The notes under the pieces are model-generated. The model saw nothing but the letters and a program-made list of their open reading frames with translations. It was not told the origin of the DNA and ran no database searches. The position numbers were made by a program, and so were the translations under genes. A DNA stretch of 64,000 bases, taken from the NCBI RefSeq assembly GCF_029227915.1, contig NC_079877.1:14900851-14964850 (forward strand), written 5' to 3'. Shown piece by piece: positions 1 through 11,063 of the stretch. Position 1 is the first letter of the stretch. Each line of letters opens with the position of its first letter. This stretch comes from Hydractinia symbiolongicarpus (lineage: Eukaryota; Cnidaria; Hydrozoa; Anthoathecata; Hydractiniidae).

Positions 1-352
1 ATAATATCTCCCAACCATTACACAACATAACCCCGATTAACTACTATCACTAGCGTCTGAGTAAATAACCTTGGTTCTTAAGGTGTTCTTTTTTATTTGA
101 TAACCGTTTGTGTTGAAAGAGGTTTCTGTGCTAAAAAAAGAGCTGGCACTAACAATACGTCTAACGTTTCTTTCTTTCTGCCAATTTGAACGAGATTCTA
201 TAAAGCGATACATGTGGCTTGTAAAAAGTCTTGTTAAAGGCCAAATATCTAAAGTCTGAGATAATTCGTCCTGCATTTTTCGAGATAAATTTTGCGCTTA
301 TACAATCGCTCTTTAATGCTATTAAAGTTAATTCTCCATAACATTTTGGCAA
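1..352 (-). pseudogene. DIRS-type RNase H remnant, copy 1
   Basis: The minus strand encodes a fragment in two frames. One part reads like the region before RNase H in DIRS-type retroelements (ISKNAGRIIS). The other runs through TRLFTSHMYRFIESRSNW and ends in VIYSDASDSS, which matches the VYSDAS-type RNase H active-site motif of DIRS and Ngaro elements. A frameshift and the lack of RT or recombinase nearby mark it as a relic. The fuller twin is at 40082-40463. The family call is by motif recognition only. Confidence 0.6.
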
Positions 353-2246
353 AAGTTAAATGAGTTTTGATTTTCTTTACCTTTTCGACTGACGCTGGTT
401 AATATCCTTGGAAATTCCCACGCCTTATCAATTTTTGACTGTTGACTGTCTAAGAAACGTAAAGCAATTATTTCAGCAAAAGAGATACAGCTGCCAATGT
501 TTTTTTTGTGACATTAAAGTGTATCTTCCACTAGCTGTTGGATAAAATCCCATACCCTTCTGTTTTTTACTTGTTACTTTTGTTTGCCTGTCGTATTTTA
601 CTTGATATTTATAGTAGATGTGTTTCTATCTATATGAAGTGCATTGCGCCCTCAACAGGTGGCTAGTTATGCCCATATTTCTAAGTTCCCTTATGCAAAA
701 TTTAAAAATGAAATATTATTTGAAATATTAAGCGCATTTTACGATATTTGATCAATATATTAGATTTATTACGCCCTCATATATTATTTTCCGCTGTGTG
801 GACGTAATTTGCGCCCGTATTTTGCGGTAAATCACTTTTTATCGGTTTGGCACCCCATTTTTGTTTTAATTAACAGTTTTAGCACAATAGGCACCCTATT
901 GCATAAGTGTTGCCCTAATTAACATTGAGACACAAATATGCTATATACAGACACAAAAGTATTATATAGAAACTATTTTCCATAGTCAACGTAAAATAAG
1001 AAGATACTAATGAATATAGTAATTTTAGCGCCTCAATAAAAAATAGGTAGACCTGCAATAAAAAGAAAAGACTAAAAACCCAATATTTTAGGCTGAGAAG
1101 AGCAAAAATTGGGCAATTTGATCTTTTCGAGCATATTTGCATATTATATCTGAAAAAAATTGAAAACAGGCGATGTTTAAAATTTTGCTGACGTAAGCAA
1201 TTTATCTTTATTTTTTCGCCGTTTTAATTATTTTATGTCAGTTAACATTTGTGCCAAATATGTTTCAAAATAAGCAAGATCAGAAAAGGTAAAGGTAGGA
1301 CATTTTTGCCCCCCCCCCCCTTAACCATTGATCAGGTCTGCCAGAACCCAACCTGAATAGGGTTAAAATGGTCTCACTCTTTTTTATCACTGTTGGTACT
1401 ATGGCGACTTGTAAATGGTACTGAGAAATATCCGGCTGATGTACCAGTACGGAAATTTGGAGTTGTTGAGAGTTGTAAAAAGAACTACTTTAATGAACAA
1501 GCGACATAAATTTATTACTTTTTTAATTAAGTCTATTGCAGGCAATTAAACATTGTTATAAAGTGTTCTTTTTCCTTCAAATGCCCCACTTAAATAAATG
1601 TTCTTACATCTAAAGCATTCTTTTAACCTCCTCTCCAGGGATTGTTAGATTTTTTCATATTTGGAGAGAACAAGTTCTGTCCCAATACAAAAAACCTAAC
1701 AAGCCTAGTGAAGTAGGTTGGAATTTCCTAATTTATTTTACGGTACATTCATTTTCTGTTTTCTGTTCTAGAAAAGAGAGAATGTGAGTAAAATTTCAGT
1801 CTTACATTTCTTTTTATATTCCAGCCATTCACAGCCTCACTGTTCTAATAAAATGGTTTTTATAGAAACATTGTATTTATTTCGCTCATTATTTTAGTTT
1901 CTTGATAACTATTACAACACAATCTATCCATGCTAACTTTTTGTGTAAAGTTTTGTAGATCAATAAATTTTCCAGTGAATTTGATTAGTCTGCATTATTT
2001 TAAAGAAGAAAAATATTTTGCCGAAATAAGAAACATAAAACATTTGTTATATATAATGTTTCTCTTATGTACTTGAAGTCAGTGCTTACAAACTTTAATC
2101 CAATCCTATGAATCGGCCAAAACAAAAAATGCAAATAATGCTTGCATTAGGAATTTGTACACAAAATATGAATTCGACATAAAAAAGGCTTAAAATTAAT
2201 ATGCTATAGCAAACAACCTTTAACTGCTTCCTCGTTATTTAGAGTA
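353..2246. other. Non-coding, no gene seen
   Basis: AT-rich sequence with only short shadow frames. It contains a 12-C run near 1310 that is shortened and altered in copy 2 (about 41390). No conserved domain, tRNA or splice-supported exon was recognised. Confidence 0.5.
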
Positions 2247-2320
2247 CTAGTCGGTCGCCCGTGGACAATCCACGGGTTCGCCCGTCCTTTTTTACCGCAT
2301 TACGTGCGTCTCGCTACTTA

Positions 2321-3371
2321 CCGTAATTATTCTAATTTAACGCTGCTTCTAATTAACGCGGACGGACAAAAATGGCCAAAAATTTGTAATTTATCGCTTC
2401 TAATTATTAACGCGGGTCGAAAATTTTGGAGTGTTTTATTTTCCTCTAATTTAACACGGATTGTATTTTTTTTAAAAAAAACAAGCAGTGGTTTAGATTA
2501 AATGAACATATATATTGCGATATATTATGACACTGAGATCAAGCAAAGGGATCATCATTTTCGTCTTCGTCCATGTCAAACTCGTCCTTTGCTTTTCCCA
2601 TAGATTTTTGGTAAAATACTCTATTGCGGATCTTCACTGGATCTGAAGAAGTAATACCGCACACTTCAAATGATCCTTTCACCATTTCATTGTCCTGAGC
2701 AAGGTAATCATATCCTTCCTTTATCCACCCAACCATCTGCTGGCGAGTTGGTACGGGTATTTTGCTGCTACTGCTATTAAACTTTTAACGACGGTTGCAA
2801 CGTAATTGACCCAACACTTCCTCACAACGGACTTAAATGGCTTTTCAATCCAGATCTTCATCAATTCATCATCCATCCAGGCTTTACTCTGCGTTTTGAA
2901 AACAAATCCAGCAGGGATTTTTAAATCGCGGATAGTTTTTTCAGTTTTACCTTTAAAGATAATTAGGTACTTTTACATAAAGAATAGTGGTAATAAATTC
3001 AAAAGACCTTCCTAAAGGAGGAATGGAGCTCCCAGCCTTGTACATATTCAAGTCGACGAATTCAGAGATGCATTAAAAATTACCAGGCCTTGTTGCGAAA
3101 GCTCTTAATGAGTACAAAGATGCAAGGGAACGTGCAACGAAGGGAAACAAGAACAAGAAGAAATAGCTTTGTAAAAAAATTATTTTGAAAAAAAAAGTAA
3201 GGAAAATTTTCAAAAAAATGTTTCTTATTTTGAGCGGATTAGTTTATTTGCCTCTAATTATTAACGCGGGTTGACCGTGCTCAAAAATTTTTAATTTATC
3301 GCTTCTAATTATTTTCGCGGGGCGGTTAAAATAATTATTTTTACCGGCACGTTAAATTAGAATAATTACGG
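2321..3371 (-). mobile_element. pogo/Tigger-like DNA transposon with TA target site
   Basis: The ends are inverted repeats: CCGTAATTATTCTAATTTAA at the left, and its complement ending AATAATTACGG at the right. Each is flanked by TA, as expected for the Tc1/mariner/pogo superfamily. A second pair of inverted subterminal blocks contains CTAATTATTAACGCGGG-like sequence (about 2398 and 3253). The interior encodes transposase fragments on the minus strand. It sits inside a Helitron derivative, so it inserted later. The copy at 42369-43439 has mutated right-hand termini. Confidence 0.8.
2539..2960 (-). pseudogene. pogo/Tigger-like DDE transposase fragment
   Basis: The minus strand first reads IFKGKTEKTIRDLKIPAGF and then KTQSKAWMDDELMKIWIE, which match the part of pogo/Tigger DDE transposases around the second catalytic region. 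After a stop, an open stretch (2539-2736) reads MVGWIKEGYDYLAQD and KGSFEVCGITSSD and ends in an acidic DEDENDDPFA tail, the usual C-terminus of these enzymes. The N-terminal DNA-binding part and first catalytic Asp are missing and a stop splits the rest, so it is dead. Family assignment rests on motif memory. Confidence 0.7.
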
Positions 3372-3435
3372 TACGCAGCTAAGCTACTATTTTACGTGAC
3401 AGACATACAGACGTATACGGGTAATTTATTATAGA

Positions 3436-6301
3436 CACGATGAAAACACATGATAATCAAGAATATATGCATTGTATTCGGTGCAGTTGCAAATGCTAAA
3501 GAGTACTCATTACGTTATTACCTTATTTCACACATTCTTGTCACATATTTTCACTCCACTTAGCATCATTACAAGACAGCTGGGGCATGGCTATAATGAT
3601 TTTCGAGAGGAACCAATTCGGAATGACCCTTTCCTTTTGATCTAAAAATTTAGTGTCCATATCCAAACTGGATACAGTAACCCTCTTTTGACACACACTC
3701 AGTATATCTAAAATATCTTCGAATCACGAGAAAATTATATTTTTGAAGATATGTTCTAAAATACATAAATTTCCTAGTTGTTAATGTCTCTCATTTAATA
3801 CGAGGGAAAAAATTCTGAACTGAAAATGACACTTAGTTTCGACCTGCAATAACTCCACTCAGAAAAAGGATTCTTTCACCCAAAGCATGTAGTCACATTG
3901 CCCTTAGCAAGGCCTATATCGCTTTGCTGCATTTTTTTCATACAACGCCCCATTAAAAAATAGTGTTTATTGTGTCATCACGTTTTGACATAATGAAGGG
4001 GAGTTAAAAAAATGTTTCCTAAGACATTAAGATAAAAAAATTATTTCATAAGACAAAGTTGAAAAGATTTTTTCTCTGGCCTGCGTATGTACTAAATATG
4101 TTATATAATTTCAGAGACGCGAGAAGAAAAATTTAAAATGTGTAAACACGTTCAACGATGAAATAATACGTACTTGTTTTTGATTTTACTTTCTGATATA
4201 TGTTTGTAGATTTTTAAAGTTAAACCAAACATTTTATTGAATGAGATTTTTTATAGGATATTTTGCTTTGAAATAAAGAAAAGGATTAAAAGGAATTACC
4301 GTATCCTTAGTGAGCTATTATTTGATGAGATAACCGTGAAGGACACGATGATGCAAAATATATTTATCCTAAAGAATGACTTCCTTTCTTTGGTAATGAT
4401 ATCTTCGAATTGGTCTTGCCCGTTCGCAATTGCAGCTAAAAAATAAAGAAACATAGTTTCCCATTTTACGTGTATTAGCTGCAATGCTACTTATTATAGA
4501 AAAAACTAAATGACATTTTAAAGTTTCGATTTGTGAATATTTGAGAATCTCTCACTTAACTGGAAAGAAAAAAACTATGCAGACTGACAGCCCATGCGAT
4601 TCTTGAACATGCGCTGTTTTGCGGATGTCTTCCTTCCTTCGTCGCTTTTCATGTTTTTTAGTTCGTTACTCTATTATAGAGTCAAGTTTAAGGAGAGCTT
4701 GTTAATTAGCCCTGAAAAATATATTTGAAAAAAAACTGTGTAATCCACGCCTTTAGAATTTTTCTGGTATTATGAATGTATTTTAAATGTTACTTATGTA
4801 CAATGTTATCAAATATTTGCTATATTTAAACCGAATTGTAGGCGTTTGTACATATAGACACGATCATGGTTGATTGTTTCCACCGAAAGATTGTCTAACT
4901 TAAATATGGATTTGTCTAAAAACAATATTTTAATTTTTAAGACAGCTATTCTTCTAGCTGATAGGGACAACTTTATTAGTGCAGATAGTAAAGTTATAGA
5001 AAATAAACAAATGTCAGCTCAACAAATTCATTGACCGTATGGCATGTTTGCATCGTCTTTACACTGCAAATAGACTGTGTAAATCCTAAGACCGCAAAAT
5101 TGCTAGTTGGCTCATTAATAAAAATATTTTGGCGTTGTTATTACGTACGTACTACGCATTTTGTGTACGTTTAGCACGCGGCATTTTCAATAGCCATGTC
5201 GTAGCTATCGCTTAATGCCAAGAAGATTATCAGAAATATTTTTTGTGTTTTTTATGTTCTCCTTTATAAGTCTGCGACGCCTAAAAATCAAAACAAAGTT
5301 TGACGATATTTTTCGAGAAGAAGTATGGTAGTTTGTTAATAAACATATAAACCAAACATTAATAGTTGTAATTAATATATTTTGTTGTTGTGCAATGTCA
5401 GTCATGGTTCATGGTTGTTTACTTAGCAGGGAATAAAGTCACAGGGCGACTACTTAACAAGGAGAATGGCAAGAGAACGGAATCCGTTGTCCTTAAGTAT
5501 GACCTTACGCGGAGTGAAAGTAAAAGCGCGTATAGTAATGTAAAGGAATTTTATGTATATTACGAATAAGTGCATGCCTTTTTTAAGATAAGTAAGAGTA
5601 GTCTTTTTCTTACTCCATCACAGCATAGGCAGGTCAGAAATTTTGAATTGTCCGATTAAAAATATATTTCTAACATACCAGTACAAGATGCAAAAGGTGA
5701 AGTAAAATCTAAGAAATATATTTCTTAGGAATAAGTATACTTCTTACCATTTTTATAAAAAACAACGTGAAACGGCTTAGTCTCATAACAAATTTATTAA
5801 CAAACCGGTATTCCAAATAGGTTTTCGCTGTAATACACTTGCGCAATAAGTAAAAATTGCCTTTTTTGCTTCTCTGGCATTTGAGGTCGCTAAGCTATGT
5901 TATGTTACGTTCAAAAAATATATATTTAATACAGAAGAAATTTTTGATTAAATTTCCTGTTTAGTTCTTGTTTTTTAAGAAAACAATAGTTTTGCACAAC
6001 CAATTTGATAAGAAGAAAAATCAAATGCCAGAAAAACTCAACCATATGATAGCCTTTTGCGCTGTCTATAATCAGCATACGATAATGTAAATTAACCACG
6101 GATGTTGCTAATATCAAGTCAAAAGAAGACTGGAAAAAAGAAAATGGAAATATAAGTGACTGAGTGTATGGAGTATAGGGTATTGGCAGCCGAAACAACA
6201 GAACTATGACGAAATGAATCTAAATAGAAAAACACTTTCACTTCTATCTTTTCAAAGTACAAAATGTTGACAGAAACGATGCTCTACTTCCTGTTCACTT
6301 T
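3436..6301. other. Non-coding, no gene seen
   Basis: AT-rich, duplicated at about 43517-46422 with several small indels (for example extra sequence near 44040). Small open frames here, such as 5205-5405 and 5926-6198 on the minus strand, are preserved between copies only because the DNA is nearly identical. No domain, signal peptide or splice-supported exon was recognised. Confidence 0.5.
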
Positions 6302-6652
6302 TCAGAATAAAGCACACGCCGAAGCACATTGAGGGTGACTGTAGATCATGTACTGCGTACAATCTTTATCAGATGAGCAAGCAGGTCGATGTATTCCCTC
6401 TTTGTATGCTCTGATATAACACCATTCACCGGAAAGCTAAACGGAAAGAAGTATACTCCATAATTTATCCGCCAAGCACTTTTGTAAATAAATATCAGGT
6501 GATTGACCTACCCAGGCCATTCCGCAATAACTCCAACATTGTTGATAATGACACCCATAGCCAATTTTCCAACCACCAATCCACTTGTATGTGGTACCTG
6601 TACCAGAGCCAAACAAACACAACACAATTGATACAATCAAAAGCAACTTCAT
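6302..6652 (-). CDS. Small secreted eight-cysteine peptide A1 (two coding exons)
   Basis: Exon 1 (6652 down to 6512) encodes 47 residues: a signal peptide starting MKLLLIVSIVLCLFG with likely cleavage near residue 20, then IGYGCHYQQCWSYCGMAW. The donor GTAGGT and an acceptor after TTTAG bound a 75-nt intron (6437-6511). Exon 2 (6436 to 6302) encodes 44 residues and starts LSGEWCYI, with spacing C-x5-C-x10-C-x3-C and an LF end. The 91-residue product has eight cysteines, enough for four disulfides. The start is the ATG 11 nt after a TTTTAG acceptor that is also present in gene B, so longer upstream frames are probably intron. No named family is claimed; an extracellular defence or signalling role is only inference. 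Confidence 0.8.
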
Positions 6653-8887
6653 CTTGATGCAAGCTAAAAGACACTTCAAAACATAAATCATGGACGCTGG
6701 AAAGTGAATGAGTCATAATTGTTATGTAACAAAGGACTTAACAACCTTGTGTAAATAATTTTGTTTTGTTGAGCTATCGATGCATTGGTACTTAGAATTT
6801 ACTATAACAGGCTATGCAAGAATTTTTGTTGATTATATTCCTTAAATCAATTACTATCCGTGTTGATTTTATACGTATGCCAACGAAGCCTTCTCATGAA
6901 CGCAATTTAAACGGAACGCAGTTTAGTTTTGGAAATAATAGTTTTGGTTGTATATATACATTGATGTTCTTTCTAACAGCTTGTCGCAATAACTACTTAC
7001 CAAGTCACAGTTTTCTACCTTTCTTCTTTTCTGGCCTAGTTCACAAAATGTTCCAATTAAACAGATGTATTCATACCTTTAGTTATCGCCTTTATATAAT
7101 CCTCCAATTTTGCATCATCCAGTGTTAGTACTTTGTCGGAAAGGCGTGCCTTTTTACCAGACTGTGTACAAGGTGAAAAAATGCTTCTTGTCTTTTCAAT
7201 TGCATTACATCAATTATAACTGATCTTTAAGCTACGATGATAATTAAAAGTTCACTAGTATTTCTAATGACATTTAATAAGAAAAGAAATATTGACATAA
7301 TAGCTCCACGAAGTGACTTTTTCAAACTACCCTCAAAAACGGATTAAGTGCCCGGGGGCGCTTATTTAAAAATCTCAACTTGACAGGGGCGTTTATTGAG
7401 CAGGGGCAGATAATTTAGCAGAGGCGCTTATTTTTTTTCAGAGAAGCAAATTTTTTAAACAACATTCTTATAACTTTTATGGATACAAAAATAAAATACA
7501 AACAAGAAATAGAAATATAATAGTAATAATCTGTCTTTTATGAAATTTAGTATTATTATCTTTATCTTTAACGTCGTTGTCTTCGTCTATTGTGAGGAAT
7601 TTATAGTTTCAGTAATAATAATGTTTCTTGTGCCGATCCGAATAAGCGCAGGTGTGATAGCACTTATTTACAAATATTTCCTAACTCTGGGGCGCTTTTT
7701 CGACAGGGGAGCTGATTGGGCACGGGTCGCTTAATCTGTAGTTTACGTTACTCCATCTTTTGAAAAGAAAAGAAGACTTATTTTCGTTATTTTTGTTTTT
7801 ATGAAAAAGACTGGATTGTGTAAGAACGTAGGAACTTGTTAAGAACATGAAAAATTAAAGCCGCAAAATTTTCAAATTATTTTTCTAACTTTTAGCCCTT
7901 AAATAAGAATAACCCAAGAGAATTTTCACGACTTAAAGTGTAAAGATTTTGTACAATTAGTGGGCTAGCTTGACGCGGAATAGGGAACCTTACTAAGATT
8001 GGTCAATTTTCTATCAAAATTTGATTTTCGGTTGTTTTACAATATTAAAAGGTATGACTGTTCTCCAGAATCGTACTAAAAAATCTGAATAGTTATAAGT
8101 AATGCGAAGTATGTTTTTTTTAAAAGTAAATGAAACCTTGAATTCGACAATGATTTCTTTGTGTTTTAAGCTGGCAAGGCGGTTACTAGTGACAAGGCGG
8201 TATAAAGTCATAATACCTAGTAAAATTAATTCAAATTTGATCTTGTAAAAACCAGATTGCAAATGGAATGTGGACTTCTTAATTATAGCACACCTAGTTC
8301 TTTCACTCTATTGCTAGTAATAGCTTTTTACAACAAAATATTTAGAAGTACTTTTTGGGGTTTTTTATGTTCTAGTTTACATACTTCACGAACGTTTGGG
8401 CGAGTGGAGTATACGAGAACTAAAAAACTTGTGATAACTAGTTATCGTATAAATCAAGCATAAATCATTGTAATTTGATGTACTCGGCAGATGATTGTTT
8501 AATTGTAGTGGAAAATGGTTTTATATTGCTTTTATCTCATAAAATTATTCACGTATGCTTAATAAGTACTGCTGACGTATAACTAACTAACTTAAACAAT
8601 CGAATTGACCTTAAAACTTCTTTAACGTGCTTTACATGTAACTTCACTAACCTAAAGTCACAGCTAAACTTAAAATCTCTACGGTGGAAAGCATTTCTTT
8701 TTATCTTTCATGACTATGTTGGAACAAAATAATTATTGAGCTGTGCATGTTTGATTGGCATGATTGATTGTTAGTTTGCTTCGTAAAAACAATTTATGTT
8801 TTCTATGAGGAAAAAAAATTATGGAAATAATTTTCCGGCAAGTTCTCGTTGTTAAGAACAAAATAAATTTACTTAGCAAGTTATTAA
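6653..8887. other. Non-coding flank of A1
   Basis: It holds the upstream region of A1 and one MITE-like repeat (listed separately). Open frames at 6814-7128 and 8257-8463 recur unchanged in copy 2, but show no domain and sit in near-identical DNA. No other feature was recognised. Confidence 0.45.
7342..7736. repeat. MITE-like repeat with imperfect inverted ends
   Basis: The left end begins GATTAAGTGCCCGGGGG and the complement of the right end begins GATTAAGCGACCCGTGCCC. Inside, GGGGCG(C/T)TTATT-type motifs recur. A twin lies in copy 2 at about 47464-47859. No target duplication was identified, so the borders are approximate. Confidence 0.4.
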
Positions 8888-9000
8888 CCAATCAGGAAAA
8901 AAATATCAGCTTTTTGCACGCTATTTCGGCCAATCAGTGAAAAATATCAGCTTTTTGCACGCCCTTTCCGCCAATCAGTGAAAAACATCAGCTTTTTGCA
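8888..9000 (+). repeat. Three-copy 42-bp repeat carrying CCAAT boxes
   Basis: CCAATCAG occurs at 8888, 8930 and 8971. Each is followed by A-rich sequence and ATCAGCTTTTTGCAC (ACATCAG in the third). The unit length is 41-42 bp. CCAAT is the NF-Y binding core, so this could be a promoter or enhancer element, but no start site is known near it. Confidence 0.7.
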
Positions 9001-10485
9001 CTGTAGAATTAAAAATTAAGTAAAAATTGCATTTGTTTCCCGGTACGAAAACAAAAACATTGGCACAATGCGAGAAAGACTCTAACCATATGATAAAAAA
9101 AATTTCATTATTTATTTCTCAACGTATTTACATCTCCAATTTATCGTTGAGATATGCTATTCGCATATTTTTCTTCTTCTTGAAGTAATATACTCGTGTA
9201 AAAAAAAACATATAAAAGTAATGTTGACTGTATACAGTAAAGTGTTGGTATCTATATTATAATGCCCGTATACGTCTGTCCGTCCGTCCGTCCGTCCGTC
9301 TGTCTATCTGTCACGCAAAGTGGTAGCTTAGCTGCACAATAGCGAGAAGCACGCAATGCGGTATAAAAAGGAGGGGCGAACCCGTGGAATTGCCACGGGC
9401 TAATGACTTTTTTAATTTTTCTTACTCATGGGTTAGCATAATCTTTTAAATCAAAATTTTTCATTCCCAAATCACGTTAAACCATGTGAAAGCCTGAGTT
9501 TATCTTTTGTACTTTTTCACTTTAGCAGAATCATTTAATGACGTTAAATATCTTTTGGCTTAAACTATATTAAAGAAAGTTGTCAGAGTCATAGCATCAT
9601 TGACGGAGTTAAAAGTTGATGAGCAGAAAGTATACTACGGCATTATCTCTTTTGTGAGGGCACGTTTTTAGTCGTTACCACTTAAAGTCGATAGAAATTT
9701 TTTACTAAATCATTCCAATATATTATCACACTTCATCAAGTTTCCTTTTAGAGACAATGTGGAAGGCAAGTAAAAACAATGCTCGAAAAATATTTTTCTT
9801 GGACACATTTAGCTTTTAAATTTGAATTGCTTTTAGATACAAAATTTTAAAAAAAATAAATGTTAAAAGTCATTTTAGATTTTAAGCCTGTTAAACAGAA
9901 AGATATGAGTTTTACAAAAATAATTGAGTTGATGATGAAATCCTTCCCCATTATAAATAGATATGAAATAGTGAGAGACAAACTTTATACCTTTTGTTTA
10001 CGGTTTTTGGGCCTTTTATGTCCTGGCATACAAACAAAAGAAACAGAAATCTACACTATATAGGGTTAATGCAGTTTTAGCTTACTTGGAAAGTTAATAA
10101 AGAAAGGACATTAGAAAGGTTAGAAGAATATTTTTTTTCAAATTTTTACTGACTCTTTAACCATAATTCTTTAATGATGATATTCTTAAGAGGGTGTAAA
10201 AAGTTTCAATATCGGCTTAAGCGCGCAAGGGAGATTTTGACACAAGGCATTTTCAAAGGCTCGAAATATATTTTGATTGATTCAAGCTATGCCCATCCTA
10301 AAGTCGTTGCTGCTTTATTTTGAATTTCTGCGTTTTTGTTGGACATAAAAGTAAGTGTACCCATTATGGACTTATTGTGAAATTAACATTTAGTGGAATA
10401 AAGAAAAAAAGCTGAAATTTATTGCTTCTGTCTTTTTAAAGTACAAAATATTGCTAAAACAAAGTGCTGACAATCATTTTCGTTT
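9001..10485. other. Non-coding with one short Helitron derivative
   Basis: Apart from the element at 9251-9409, only an unsupported open frame at 9860-10063 is seen, and no domain is recognisable in it. It lies downstream of gene B1. Confidence 0.45.
9251..9409 (+). mobile_element. Short non-autonomous Helitron
   Basis: It starts after an A with TCTATATTATAATGCCCGTA, has a (GTCC)n/(GTCT)n tract, then GTGGTAGCTTAGCTGCACAA, GCGGTATAAAAAGGA, and the hairpin CCCGTGGAATTGCCACGGG near the 3' end, followed by CTAATGACT. The final CTAG seen in sister copies has decayed to CTTT. The copy 2 twin (51862-52024) carries more GTCC/GTCT repeats. Confidence 0.75.
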
Positions 10486-10973
10486 TTAGAATAGTGAACA
10501 TGCGGAAGCACATTGTGGGTAGTAGTACGTCATATGTTTTGTACAAGTATGGTCAGCTGTGCAACCAACTCGTTCGTTAATAGACTTGTGTGGTTTGATG
10601 AAACACCATTCTCCAGAAAGCTAAAGAAGAAAAAAAGAAATATGCTCATTCAGTTATCTACAACTTTAAATCAGTGATCTATATTAAAATACCCGTATAC
10701 GTCTGTCCGTCACGCAAAATGGAAGCTTAGCTGTGCAAGTAGTGAGACGCATGCAATGCGGTATAAAAAGGACGGCGAACCTGTGGATTTTTCCACGGGC
10801 TAATGACTAGTAATAAACAATTGACCTACCCAGGCCATTCCACAATAACTCCAACATTTGTTGAGATAACAACCATATCCAATTTTCCAACCACCGGACC
10901 ATTTGTAGATGGTACCCGTGTAGGCCGTAGCGCACAGGCATAATATGATTGACACAATTAAAACTGATTTCAT
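10486..10973 (-). CDS. Small secreted eight-cysteine peptide B1 (two coding exons)
   Basis: Exon 1 (10973 to 10830) encodes 48 residues: a signal peptide starting MKSVLIVSIILCLCATAY, then KIGYGCYLNKCWSYCGMAW. The intron (10621-10829, donor GTAGGT, acceptor after CTTTAG) is in the same place and phase as in A1. Exon 2 (10620 to 10486) encodes LSGEWCFIKP and on to CSLF. The product is 92 residues with eight cysteines at positions matching A1. Upstream, a strong donor GTAAGTATC after CTCTG (border 11063/11062) and the TTTTTTAG acceptor at 10985 outline a 78-nt intron in the 5' UTR. The coding intron is enlarged by a Helitron derivative. Function unknown; secretion is inferred from the signal peptide. 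Confidence 0.8.
10678..10810 (+). mobile_element. Short Helitron inside the B1 intron
   Basis: A 133-bp element starting TCTATATTAAAATACCCGTA after an A and ending with a GTGGATTTTTCCAC hairpin and GACTAG before a T. It lies antisense to B1. Removing it leaves a 76-nt intron, close to the 75 nt of the A1 intron, which supports the exact borders. Confidence 0.85.
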
Positions 10974-10984
10974 CTTGATGCAAG

Positions 10985-11063
10985 CTAAAAAAGAAGATTC
11001 AGTATTTAGAAATGAAATTTAATCATGGATATTTGACAATATATAGGCAATCTGATACTTACC
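10985..11063 (-). other. 5' UTR intron of B1
   Basis: On the minus strand, GTAAGTATCAG follows CTCTG, and TTTTTTAG precedes CTTGCATCAAGATG, so the coding ATG lies 11 nt into the next exon. Gene C has the same layout (donor at 25728, acceptor at 25811). The transcription start is not identifiable. Confidence 0.55.

Larger units (their letters stand above)
2247..3435 (-). mobile_element. Short non-autonomous Helitron, split by a pogo-like element
   Basis: Read on the minus strand, the 5' part begins TCTATAATAAATTACCCGTA, followed by GTCTGT-type repeats and a GTAGCTTAGCTGCG block. The 3' part ends in a hairpin (CCCGTGGATTGTCCACGGG), then GACTAG followed by T. CTRR ends, a subterminal hairpin and A/T flanks are Helitron hallmarks. 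The same short element is intact at 9251 and 10678, which shows that this copy is interrupted at 2320/3372 by the element described next. Helitron sequence totals about 138 bp. The base flanking the 5' end is C rather than T, so that border may be mutated. Confidence 0.75.
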